Source of the DNA: Saprospiraceae bacterium
GTDB taxonomy: Bacteria > Bacteroidota > Bacteroidia > Chitinophagales > Saprospiraceae
Direction of reading: 5' to 3'
NCBI GenBank assembly: GCA_016718205.1
Contig: JADKEB010000021.1
Coordinates: forward strand, 1-42,729
Length of the DNA: 42,729 nucleotides
Part shown: one piece after another, positions 15,473-23,428 of the stretch
Layout: every line of letters starts with the position of its first letter
Numbering within the stretch: the first letter of the stretch is position 1
Made by a program: the position numbers and the translations under genes
Notes under the pieces: generated by a model
Told to the model about the DNA's origin: nothing
The model's database searches: none
What the model saw: the letters and a program-made list of their open reading frames with translations, nothing else

Positions 15473-16612
15473 ATGTATACCAGAAAGGTAAATTTAAGCC
15501 AATATGATGGGTTGTCCATATTTTTATGGGGAGCAAGGCAGACGGGTAAAAGTACTTTTTTAAAAAAAGTATATACAGATTCTTTATACATAGATTTGCT
15601 TTTGAGCCAGGAATTCAAAAGATATCTGGATAGCCCGGAGCAGTTTAGACAACGATGTGTGGCCAATCATCAAAACAAACCTGTGATTGTTGATGAAATT
15701 CAGAAATTGCCAGAGTTATTAAATGAGATTCATTGGATGATAGAAAATGAAAATATCTCATTTATTTTATCAGGGTCTTCTCCTAGGAAAATCTTAAGAA
15801 AAAATGAAAATTTATTAGGCGGTCGAGCCATTCGATTCGAGTTGTATCCGCTTAGCTTTTCAGAAATACCTAATTTTGATATATTGAGAGCGTTTAATAA
15901 TGGTTTATTGCCACGGATGTACGACTCAAAGAATGCAAATGTCCTTCTTGAAGCTTATATCGGAAGTTATCTTGAAGATGAGATCATAGCTGAAACAAAA
16001 ATACGCAATGCAGAAGTATTTTCCAGATTTTTGAGCAAAGCGGCTTTTGCAAATGGGGAGTTTGTAAATTATACCAATATAGCACAAGATTGTGGTGTAG
16101 CCAGTAGTACCATCAAAGAGTATTACCAAATATTAGAAGAAACACTTATTGGTAGTTTTGTGCCATCCTTTCAAAAAAAACCTAAAAGGAGAGTTGTTCT
16201 GTCTCCTAAATTTTATTTTTTTGATATTGGTATCGCCAATTATTTGTTAAAAAGGAAAAATATAGAGTGGGGATCTTTAAATGCCGGACACACTTTTGAA
16301 CATTTTATATACATGGAACTCAAAGCTTATGCTCAGTATTCGGGTAAAAAATTTCCTATTCAATATTGGCATACTACATCACAATTGGAAGTGGATTTCA
16401 TACTAGGTGATCACGAATGCGCCATCGAAGTTAAAGCAACTGACAATGTACAAAATAAACATTTTAAAGGGTTAAAATCATTTTCAGAAGAGTATATCGT
16501 AAAAAATAAAATCATTGTTTCTAATGACCCATTTATCAGGAAGGCAGAGGATATTATAATTTATCCCTGGAAGGTGTTTTTAGACAAATTATGGGTTGGA
16601 GAAATCATATAA
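15473..16612 (+). CDS. AAA/DUF4143 ATPase 1
   Basis: The 379-residue protein has Walker A GARQTGKST (about residues 22-30), Walker B PVIVDEIQKLPE (about 66-77), the sensor segment FILSGSSPRKI and GGRAIRFELYPLSF, a winged-helix-like middle NYTNIAQDCGVASSTIKEYY, and a C-terminal DUF4143 domain with LEVDFILGDHECAIEVKA, which matches the D...E-x-K pattern of PD-(D/E)XK folds. The family is widespread and its biological role is unsettled. The ATG follows a good -7 box by about 20 bp, giving a very short leader. A decayed paralogue lies at 11,393. The gene is not in an operon. Confidence 0.9.
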   Translation: MYTRKVNLSQYDGLSIFLWGARQTGKSTFLKKVYTDSLYIDLLLSQEFKRYLDSPEQFRQRCVANHQNKPVIVDEIQKLPELLNEIHWMIENENISFILSGSSPRKILRKNENLLGGRAIRFELYPLSFSEIPNFDILRAFNNGLLPRMYDSKNANVLLEAYIGSYLEDEIIAETKIRNAEVFSRFLSKAAFANGEFVNYTNIAQDCGVASSTIKEYYQILEETLIGSFVPSFQKKPKRRVVLSPKFYFFDIGIANYLLKRKNIEWGSLNAGHTFEHFIYMELKAYAQYSGKKFPIQYWHTTSQLEVDFILGDHECAIEVKATDNVQNKHFKGLKSFSEEYIVKNKIIVSNDPFIRKAEDIIIYPWKVFLDKLWVGEII

Positions 16613-16827
16613 TCTCTTCTATTGTTTGTCATAGCGTCATCTGTTGGCACAGTACCCTGTTGGCGCAAATTTGCAACTTGTGCCTTTCAAATAGTACCAC
16701 CTGATGGCAATATTATGTCTCAGGTAAGATGCCTGCTGATACTATATCGTTGCTTGGAAGGTACGATGAGCGTGTTGACTTTGCCACACCTAATTGCTTA
16801 GAAAATTGTGTTATAAAACCATTGGTA
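16613..16827. repeat. Intergenic stretch with a divergent R2 hairpin repeat
   Basis: A degenerate R2 copy lies at 16,717-16,772 (CTCAGGTAAGATGCCTGCTG and a second hairpin CGTTGCTTGGAAGGTACG). Upstream, TTGGCGCAAATTTGCAAC near 16,660 contains the GCAAATTTGC palindrome. No gene is visible. Confidence 0.55.
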
Positions 16828-16934
16828 ACATTGAAAAACACAAAGTCTACTTTCTATATTTCAATGTAAATAACAACTAACATTGAAAATTGCTAAGTAA
16901 GGTTTGCAATTTTCAATGTAATGCATTATCTTTG
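16828..16934 (+). promoter_or_regulatory. Four ACATTGAAA half-sites and promoter of ATPase gene 2
   Basis: ACATTGAAA occurs at 16,828 and 16,880, and its complement TTTCAATGT at 16,859 and 16,911. Both pairs are exactly 52 bp apart, so the region is two tandem 52-bp units each holding one dyad. The second dyad is the longer: ACATTGAAAATTGC (16,880-16,893) and GCAATTTTCAATGT (16,906-16,919). Its right arm covers the TTTG -33 box (16,903-16,906), which stands 20 bp from the -7 box TATCTTTG (16,927-16,934). The gene's ATG lies at 16,939. Repressor binding here would block the promoter. Confidence 0.68.
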
Positions 16935-16938
16935 CAAT

Positions 16939-18102
16939 ATGATAGAGCGTTTGCTTTTAATTGATAGTATCAAGCGTAAATTTGAGAAATTTCCTTGTGT
17001 GATCCTATTGGGTCTTAGGCAGGTAGGGAAGACTACCATTTCAAAAAGCCTGTTTGCTTCAGATGTAAAATATCTCGATCTGGAAAAACCAAAGGATAAA
17101 TATTTGTTGGAAGCTGGTGTCAGCGAATATCTTGAAAACTTTTTTGACAGCGTCGTTGTAATCGATGAAGTGCAATTATTACCTTTTATTTTTTCAGAAC
17201 TTAGACCTATCATTGATAGTAACAAGAAATCAAGTCGATTTGTACTTTTAGGTTCTGCTAATCCAACATTGGTAAGAGGTGTGAGCGAATCATTAACCGG
17301 CAGGGCAGCTTATATAGATATTTTACCATTATCTATCGAAGAAGTCGGAGTTGAGAATTATCAAAAAAGATGGCTTAGAGGTGGCCTGCCCATGGCTTAC
17401 ACAGCTGAAACCAATGTTGATGCTTTCGAATGGCTGGATGAATATCTAAGATCATATATTGAACGGGATTTTTCGATGCTCTTTGGCATACAAATCAATG
17501 TAAATATTGCTCGCAGGATGTTGAAAATAGTTGCGTCTGTCAATGGTTCCACATTAAACACATCTGATCTGTCCAGATCACTGGGAGTTAGCAATAGCAC
17601 CACAAACAATTACCTTGATTTATTGGAAGGTGGTTATTTTATTAATAGATTACAGCCTTATTTTCCTAATGTCTCCAAAAGGGTGGTAAAGTCTCCAAAG
17701 TTATACATTAGCGATGAAGGTATTTTGCATAGTTTGGCCAATATTAATACATACGAATCTTTGATAGATCACGTTCTCGTAGGTGCTTCATGGGAAGGAT
17801 TTGTGATCAACCAAATAAGATCAATAGTAGGCAAAAAGGTCGAATTATACTTTTACAGGACGCAGGTTGGTGCTGAGATTGACTTGCTCATTGTCAAGGA
17901 TAATAGACCTTACGTGGCTATTGAAATAAAAAACTCCAATACACCTTCTATTTCCAAGGGGTTTTATTTGGCATGTGAGGATGTTGGTGTTGAGCACAAA
18001 TACATCATTACCAAAAGCGAAGGTGGTTATACTTTGAAAAATGCAAGAGTAATTGGTCTGGTTGATTTTTTGACGAAGGAGTTAGATAATTTGATATTGT
18101 AA
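16939..18102 (+). CDS. AAA/DUF4143 ATPase 2
   Basis: The start is placed at ATG 16,939 (MIERLLLIDSIKRKF) and not at the in-frame ATG 16,921, because the -7 box at 16,927-16,934 lies between them; the transcript is then nearly leaderless. The protein of about 387 residues has Walker A GLRQVGKTT, Walker B VVVIDEVQLLP, the GSANPTLVRGVSESLTGRA sensor region, the winged-helix-like LNTSDLSRSLGVSNSTTNNY, and a C-terminal AEIDLLIVKDNRPYVAIEIK with the D...E-x-K triad. It differs strongly from ATPase 1 in sequence, so it is a family relative and not a recent copy. A tandem dyad array precedes it. Confidence 0.9.
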   Translation: MIERLLLIDSIKRKFEKFPCVILLGLRQVGKTTISKSLFASDVKYLDLEKPKDKYLLEAGVSEYLENFFDSVVVIDEVQLLPFIFSELRPIIDSNKKSSRFVLLGSANPTLVRGVSESLTGRAAYIDILPLSIEEVGVENYQKRWLRGGLPMAYTAETNVDAFEWLDEYLRSYIERDFSMLFGIQINVNIARRMLKIVASVNGSTLNTSDLSRSLGVSNSTTNNYLDLLEGGYFINRLQPYFPNVSKRVVKSPKLYISDEGILHSLANINTYESLIDHVLVGASWEGFVINQIRSIVGKKVELYFYRTQVGAEIDLLIVKDNRPYVAIEIKNSNTPSISKGFYLACEDVGVEHKYIITKSEGGYTLKNARVIGLVDFLTKELDNLIL

Positions 18103-18187
18103 TCGTATATAGGTTTTGCAAATTCAATTTGCAACAAAAATAAATATAAAATACAACATCTGAATAACAAAAAATGAATAGATTTAA

Positions 18188-18211
18188 TGGCCTTGCCTTG
18201 CAATCAGAAAT
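18188..18211. repeat. Degenerate REP-like unit upstream of the REP transposase
   Basis: TGGCCTTGCCTTGCAATCAG resembles the inverted REP unit (TGGCCTTGCAATC) seen at 15,242 and 18,895, but its second arm is poorly kept. It lies 14 bp upstream of the transposase start, so the gene is flanked on both sides by REP-like sequence. Confidence 0.5.
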
Positions 18212-18224
18212 GGAAAAATAAAAA

Positions 18225-18884
18225 ATGAAGACAGAATACAGGCAACGATTACCACATATCCAACCTGTTGGAGCAGCTTTTTTTGTTACATTCAGGCTCT
18301 ATGGAAGTTTGCCAAAAAATTCATTTCAGCCATTAAAAGTAAGATATGATAAGAAGTTCAATGAATTAAACGTGCAACCATTAAATACTCATCAAAGGAA
18401 TCTGGTAATATTTACATTAAGAAAACAATATTTGGTCGAATATGATGCGCTTTTACATAAGATTAATACTGGTCCAATGCATTTGTCAAACAGTAATATA
18501 AGAGAAATTTTAAAACAACAATTACATCGTTTTGATAATGAATTATACACTTTAATTTGTTATTGTATTATGTCAAATCATGTGCATTTTTTAATTGATA
18601 CGAATACTCAATTATCTGAAATTACAAATGATAATCAAATTGATATGAACTATAAGCCACTGGATGTAATCATGAAGAAGATTAAAGGACCATCAGCGTG
18701 GAATTCCAATAAATATTTAGGTACACACGGCCAATTTTGGGAGCGGGAAAGCTTTGATATGTATATCAGAAATGAAAAAATGCTGACCAATGTAATCTCT
18801 TACATCCTGGAAAATCCTGTAAAAGCCAGAATGGTTGAGAAATGGAATGATTATTCCGGAAATTATCTGAAAATACATTCTTAA
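18225..18884 (+). CDS. REP-associated tyrosine transposase (Y1/HUH)
   Basis: The 219-residue protein has the features of the TnpA-REP (RAYT) group of Y1 transposases: an N-terminal MKTEYRQRLPHIQPVGAAFF core, the HUH-type motif CYCIMSNHVHFLID (about residues 110-123), and a C-terminal GQFWERESFDMYIRNEKM helix holding the candidate nucleophilic tyrosine, then SYILENPVKARMVEKW. Family members cut and join single-stranded REP hairpins and probably spread them. The gene is intact and lies between REP-like units (18,188 and 18,895-18,954). A decayed relative lies at 2,176. Confidence 0.9.
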   Translation: MKTEYRQRLPHIQPVGAAFFVTFRLYGSLPKNSFQPLKVRYDKKFNELNVQPLNTHQRNLVIFTLRKQYLVEYDALLHKINTGPMHLSNSNIREILKQQLHRFDNELYTLICYCIMSNHVHFLIDTNTQLSEITNDNQIDMNYKPLDVIMKKIKGPSAWNSNKYLGTHGQFWERESFDMYIRNEKMLTNVISYILENPVKARMVEKWNDYSGNYLKIHS

Positions 18885-18894
18885 TGGCCTTTTA

Positions 18895-18956
18895 TGGCCT
18901 TGCAATCTCTGATTTCAAGATACTTCCATGTTGCAATCGAAGATTGCAACGCCATT
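18895..18956. repeat. REP pair behind the REP transposase gene
   Basis: An inverted unit (TGGCCTTGCAATC-TCT-GATTTCAAG) is followed by a direct unit (TTGCAATC-GAA-GATTGCAACGCCATT at 18,931-18,956). From TGGC to GCCA the pair measures 60 bp, as at 15,242-15,301 (60 bp) and nearly as at 9,742-9,799 (58 bp). Single direct units lie at 10,651 and 11,161. The conserved foot GCCA next to the hairpin is the kind of recognition tetranucleotide used by REP transposases. Confidence 0.8.
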
Positions 18957-19011
18957 AACAACCTATGACTTCCTCATACACATTTTCTTCATTTTCAAAT
19001 CAACTAAAGCC

Positions 19012-22000
19012 ATGAAGCAACATTTATTTTTTTTATTATTCCTTTTGACTGCCTGTGCGTCGGTATTGGCGCAAAAAGCAAAAAAGATCGCAATTCCTGC
19101 ACCCGTCGTTCAGTCCAATACTTTTAATCCCGATTTATTCAAAGGTCTTAAATGGCGCAATATAGGTCCGTTCCGTGGTGGAAGATCCAATGCAGTGAGT
19201 GGTGTACCTGGAAATGATCAGTTATATTACACAGGCTACACAGGCGGCGGACTCTGGAAAACAGAAGATGCCGGTATCAGTTGGGTCAATATTTCTGATG
19301 GCCAGTTCAAAACGGGTTCTGTAGGTGACATCGCAGTGAGTGAAACCAATCCTTCCATCATATATGTAGGAATGGGAGAACATGCTATCAGAGGCGTGAT
19401 GACAACATATGGTGACGGAGTATATAAATCAACAGACGCTGGTAAAACATGGAAAAATATAGGTCTGGAAAAAACAAGACACATATCTGATGTGATCATT
19501 CATCCGACCAATCCTGACATAGTCTATGTGGCCTCTCAGGGTCCTGCACACGGAGCTAGTGATGATCGTGGTATTTACAAAAGTATCGACGGTGGCCAGA
19601 CCTGGAAAAAGACACTGTTTGTAGATAACAATACAGGCGCATCATCGTTGAGTTTGGATGTCCACAATCCATTGATATTGTATGCAGCCACGTGGGAACA
19701 CAGACGTCTGCCATGGCAAGTAAGAAGTGGCGGAAAGGGATGTTCCATTTGGAAATCTAATGATGCGGGCGAAACATGGCAAAAAATCAACGAAGGTTTG
19801 CCAAAAGAAATGGGAAAAATCGGTGTCTCTGTCTCTCGGGCCAATCCTGACAGAGTGTATGCCATTATAGAAGCAGAAAAATCTGTTGCAGGTTTGTACA
19901 GATCCGATAATGGTGGAAAAAACTGGACGCTACAGTCCAATAATCAGCTGATCACAGCCAGATCCTGGTACTACATGGAAGTATTTGCAGATCCGGCCAA
20001 TGCTGACATTGTTTATGTATTGAACGCACCTATGACAAAATCTATCGATGGAGGTAAAACCTTTGCTCCTGTCAGGGTGGGCCACGGCGATACCCATGAT
20101 TTATGGATCAATCCGACCAACAACCAAAATATGATCCTGGGAGATGATGGTGGCGGCGAGATCACTTTTAATGTTGGAAAATCCTGGTCTTCACTCAATA
20201 ATCAACCGACAGCTCAATTCTACAGGGTAAACGTAGATCAGCAATTTCCCTATAAAGTATATGGAGGACAACAAGACAATACTTCTGTCATCATATCCAG
20301 CAGAAATAACTTTATGGGTCTGACAGATAAGGACTGGTCTTATGGTCCAGGATGTGAGAGTGCTTTTATGGCTTTTGACCCCAAAAATCCTAAGTTGGTA
20401 TATGGAGGATGTTATCAGGGAGGTATCAGTGTATTGAATACTGAAAACGGTCATACCAAAGATATCAATCAATATCCTGCCAATGTGCTGGCTGTGTATC
20501 CTAAAAAGATGAAATACCGGTACAACTGGAATGCACCATTACTGGTATCACCTCACGAGCCAAACACTATTTACCATGCAGGACAGGTGCTCTTTAAGAC
20601 CACAGATGGTGGGTTAAACTGGGCTGTCATCAGCCCTGATCTGACGAGAAATGATACTTTGAAACAAGAGGCAGGTGGAGGTCCGATCACCAACGAAGGA
20701 GCAGGTGGTGAAAACTATAATACCTTGAGCTATGTGATTGAATCTCCGTTGGAAAAGGGTGTGATCTATACCGGAAGCGATTGTGGTCTGGTACATATGA
20801 CGAATGACGGCGGAGCCAATTGGGTGAATATCACTCCGGTCGGATTGGATGAGTGTCTTATTCAAAGTATAGAAGTATCCCCACATGAAAAAGGCACAGC
20901 TTATATAGCTGCAACCCGATATAAATTCAATGATTATTCCAATATGAGTTTTAAGACCACAGATTACGGAAAGACATGGACGAAAATCAATAATGGGGTG
21001 GCAACTGATGATTTCATTAAGGTCATCAGGGAAGATAAAAAAGTAAAAAATCTATTATTTGGTGGAGCCGAAAGAGGATTTTATGTTTCCTATGATGGTG
21101 GAATGTTGTGGAACAAACTCCAGTTGAATCTGCCTGTAGTTCCTGTGACAGATATTGCTTTTGCAGACAATGACATGGTAGTTTCTACAGCAGGAAGAGC
21201 ATTCTGGATTCTGGATGACATCAGTCCTATCCAGCAATCTGCAGGAAAGCTGGAGGCTTTAAAAGTGTTTGCACCAAAACCAACCTATAAATTTGAAGGA
21301 TTTGCTCCTTCTTGGATGGATGTACCTCCGGGAATAGGCCAGAATCCTGCAGCTGGTGTGATACTCGATTACAATTTGCCGGAAGCGGCTGATTCTATTG
21401 AAGCCAAACTTCAAATCTTGGATAATCAGGGTAATGTGGTTCGGACATTTTCCAGCAAAAAAAATATGGAATTTAAACCTTTTCAGGGAGGACCACCACC
21501 ACCAAAAGTGCTTCCTGCAGCCAAAGGATTGAATAGATTTGCCTGGGATTTTAAAGGCGAAACCATCACTGAAATACCCAATGCTTTTGTGTATGGTGAC
21601 TACTCCGGTTACAAATTAGCCCCGGGAAATTATAAGGCTAGAATATCATACAAAGATATGACATCTGAAGCTCCATTTGAAGTGGTTCAGGACCCCAACT
21701 TAAGGGAAGTAAAAGCTTCTGATTGGGCAGCGCAGCAGTCATTCATGAAGGATATAGAAGCCAGGATTACAGACGTCCACAATTCTGTCAATGATATGCG
21801 CAAAATCAAAAAGCAGATAGCACAGTACAACGAACTGTATAAGGACAAACCACAATATAAAGAATTGATGGATGCCGGTAAAGCCCTGATTGACAAAATA
21901 GATACATGGGAAGCCCAGCTGGTACAAACCAAACAAGCCAATTTACAGGATGTCATCAACTTTCCAAGCATGCTGAACGCACAATATTTTGAGTTGAAAG

Positions 22001-22194
22001 GATTTTTGGATCAGCACGACCCAAGAGTGCCTAAAGCAGCCAAAGACAGATTGATGGATGTAGATAAACAATGGGCGGAATACAAAGATTATATCAAATC
22101 GACCATTGGAAAAGATATTGATCAGTATAATGTGTTGTATAAAAAAAGTGACGTGCCGGCCCTTATTCTGAATGAAAAGGTGATAAAACCTTAA
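19012..22194 (+). CDS. Secreted BNR-repeat (sortilin/VPS10-like) beta-propeller protein
   Basis: The start is placed at ATG 19,012 (MKQHLFFLLFLLTACASVLA), which gives a clear signal peptide; the LTAC segment may also be a lipobox. The mature protein of about 1,040 residues contains at least ten Asp-box (BNR) motifs of the form S-x-D-x-G-x-T-W, such as KTEDAGISWVNI, KSTDAGKTWKNI, KSIDGGQTWKKT and KTTDYGKTWTKI, which form a large propeller. A strand-rich region (LNRFAWDFKGETITEIP) and a helical C-terminus follow (WAAQQSFMKDIEARITDVHN). Many Bacteroidota encode long proteins of this kind, often annotated as BNR glycosidases, without known substrate. No sialidase FRIP motif was noticed. Confidence 0.85.
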   Translation: MKQHLFFLLFLLTACASVLAQKAKKIAIPAPVVQSNTFNPDLFKGLKWRNIGPFRGGRSNAVSGVPGNDQLYYTGYTGGGLWKTEDAGISWVNISDGQFKTGSVGDIAVSETNPSIIYVGMGEHAIRGVMTTYGDGVYKSTDAGKTWKNIGLEKTRHISDVIIHPTNPDIVYVASQGPAHGASDDRGIYKSIDGGQTWKKTLFVDNNTGASSLSLDVHNPLILYAATWEHRRLPWQVRSGGKGCSIWKSNDAGETWQKINEGLPKEMGKIGVSVSRANPDRVYAIIEAEKSVAGLYRSDNGGKNWTLQSNNQLITARSWYYMEVFADPANADIVYVLNAPMTKSIDGGKTFAPVRVGHGDTHDLWINPTNNQNMILGDDGGGEITFNVGKSWSSLNNQPTAQFYRVNVDQQFPYKVYGGQQDNTSVIISSRNNFMGLTDKDWSYGPGCESAFMAFDPKNPKLVYGGCYQGGISVLNTENGHTKDINQYPANVLAVYPKKMKYRYNWNAPLLVSPHEPNTIYHAGQVLFKTTDGGLNWAVISPDLTRNDTLKQEAGGGPITNEGAGGENYNTLSYVIESPLEKGVIYTGSDCGLVHMTNDGGANWVNITPVGLDECLIQSIEVSPHEKGTAYIAATRYKFNDYSNMSFKTTDYGKTWTKINNGVATDDFIKVIREDKKVKNLLFGGAERGFYVSYDGGMLWNKLQLNLPVVPVTDIAFADNDMVVSTAGRAFWILDDISPIQQSAGKLEALKVFAPKPTYKFEGFAPSWMDVPPGIGQNPAAGVILDYNLPEAADSIEAKLQILDNQGNVVRTFSSKKNMEFKPFQGGPPPPKVLPAAKGLNRFAWDFKGETITEIPNAFVYGDYSGYKLAPGNYKARISYKDMTSEAPFEVVQDPNLREVKASDWAAQQSFMKDIEARITDVHNSVNDMRKIKKQIAQYNELYKDKPQYKELMDAGKALIDKIDTWEAQLVQTKQANLQDVINFPSMLNAQYFELKGFLDQHDPRVPKAAKDRLMDVDKQWAEYKDYIKSTIGKDIDQYNVLYKKSDVPALILNEKVIKP

Positions 22195-22239
22195 GACATG
22201 TTGGCCAAAGATTATTTTGATACAAAACAATAATAAAAT

Positions 22240-23301
22240 TTGGCAATACAGGCCGTAACAATAGAACAGTTTCTGGCGTTGGCAGGCTCAAATCCTGTCC
22301 TTGATGTAAGATCTCCCGGGGAATTCAAACATGCCCATATGCCGGGGGCCATTTCATTTCCGCTCTTTGATGATGAAGAGAGAGCTCAGGTTGGGACACT
22401 CTACAAACAGCAAAGCAGAGAAAATGCCATTAAATTGGGATTGGATATTTTTGGCCCCAAAATGCGAAAAATGGTTGAAAGTGCCGAAAATATCACCGGC
22501 TCTGGAAATGACCCTTCCTCAAAAACCATTCTGGTACATTGTTGGCGTGGAGGAATGAGAAGTGGTGGAGTAGCCTGGTTGCTGAGTTTGTATGGATTTA
22601 AAGTATTTACCCTTGAAGGAGGATATAAAGCATTCAGAAATTGGGTTTTGGCACAGTTTGAAAAACCGTATAATTTCCTAATACTAGGTGGAAATACAGG
22701 TTCTGGTAAGACATATATTTTGCGTGAGTTACTCCACCATGGACAAACGGCTATAGACCTGGAAGGACTGGCATCTCACAAAGGGTCTGCATTTGGTAAT
22801 ATAGGAATGCCTGAACAACCTTCACAGGAAATGTTTGAAAATAAATTGGCATTAGATTTATTTCAAAAAGCAAAAGGTGGTACTGAAATATGGCTGGAAG
22901 ATGAAAGTCAGCGCATTGGTACTGTAAATATTCCGGGAACTTTATGGCAAAAGATGCTCAGGAGTAAACTGTTTTATCTGGACATTCCATTTGAAGAGAG
23001 ACTTAATTTTATTGTGCAGGAATACGGCAAACTAGACAAAGATCGACTGCTCAATGCCATCATCCGCATTCAAAAAAGGCTTGGAGACCTGGAAACCAGA
23101 AATGCGGTCAATTACCTGATGGAAAACAATCAAAAGGAATCTTTCTGCATCTTACTGAAATATTACGACAAATTTTACAAAAAAAGCCTTTATAAAAGAG
23201 AAAACATTGATAAGGTGCTCATTCCGGTCACGTGCGAGAAAGTAAACACATCCTTCAATACCCAAAAACTTTTGTCAAGTCTAAAGAAGGATTTGATATA
23301 A
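22240..23301 (+). CDS. selU (mnmH): tRNA 2-selenouridine synthase
   Basis: The 353-residue protein has an N-terminal rhodanese domain (VLDVRSPGEFKHAHMPGAIS) with the catalytic cysteine in VHCWRGGMRSGG (about residue 100), and a C-terminal P-loop domain with GGNTGSGKT (about residue 150). This combination is diagnostic for the enzyme that replaces the 2-thio group of the tRNA wobble uridine by selenium via geranylated tRNA. The only start in reach is TTG 22,240, as no in-frame ATG precedes the conserved AIQAVTIEQFLAL. The next gene encodes its selenium donor enzyme, SelD. Confidence 0.93.
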   Translation: MAIQAVTIEQFLALAGSNPVLDVRSPGEFKHAHMPGAISFPLFDDEERAQVGTLYKQQSRENAIKLGLDIFGPKMRKMVESAENITGSGNDPSSKTILVHCWRGGMRSGGVAWLLSLYGFKVFTLEGGYKAFRNWVLAQFEKPYNFLILGGNTGSGKTYILRELLHHGQTAIDLEGLASHKGSAFGNIGMPEQPSQEMFENKLALDLFQKAKGGTEIWLEDESQRIGTVNIPGTLWQKMLRSKLFYLDIPFEERLNFIVQEYGKLDKDRLLNAIIRIQKRLGDLETRNAVNYLMENNQKESFCILLKYYDKFYKKSLYKRENIDKVLIPVTCEKVNTSFNTQKLLSSLKKDLI

Positions 23302-23303
23302 TA

Positions 23304-23418
23304 GTGTCTTCGCGCCTTGGTGGCAAAAAAAAATGCCACAAAGACACAAAGGCACAAAGAATAAAAAAGAAAATTGAACTTAGTGTACCTTAGTGTCTTC
23401 ACGCCTTAGTGGCAAAAA
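23304..23418. repeat. Palindromic repeat between selU and selD
   Basis: The stretch contains GTGTCTTCGCGCCTTGGTGG, then TGCCACAAAGACACAAAGGC in near-inverse, and again TTAGTGTCTTCACGCCTTAG. The arms can pair into a long hairpin with A-rich loops. This type of CTTAGTGTCTTxGTGCCTT repeat is widespread in environmental bacterial genomes. It separates two genes of one pathway and may act as a terminator or mRNA stability element. Confidence 0.7.
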
Positions 23419-23428
23419 AAAAAAATCT

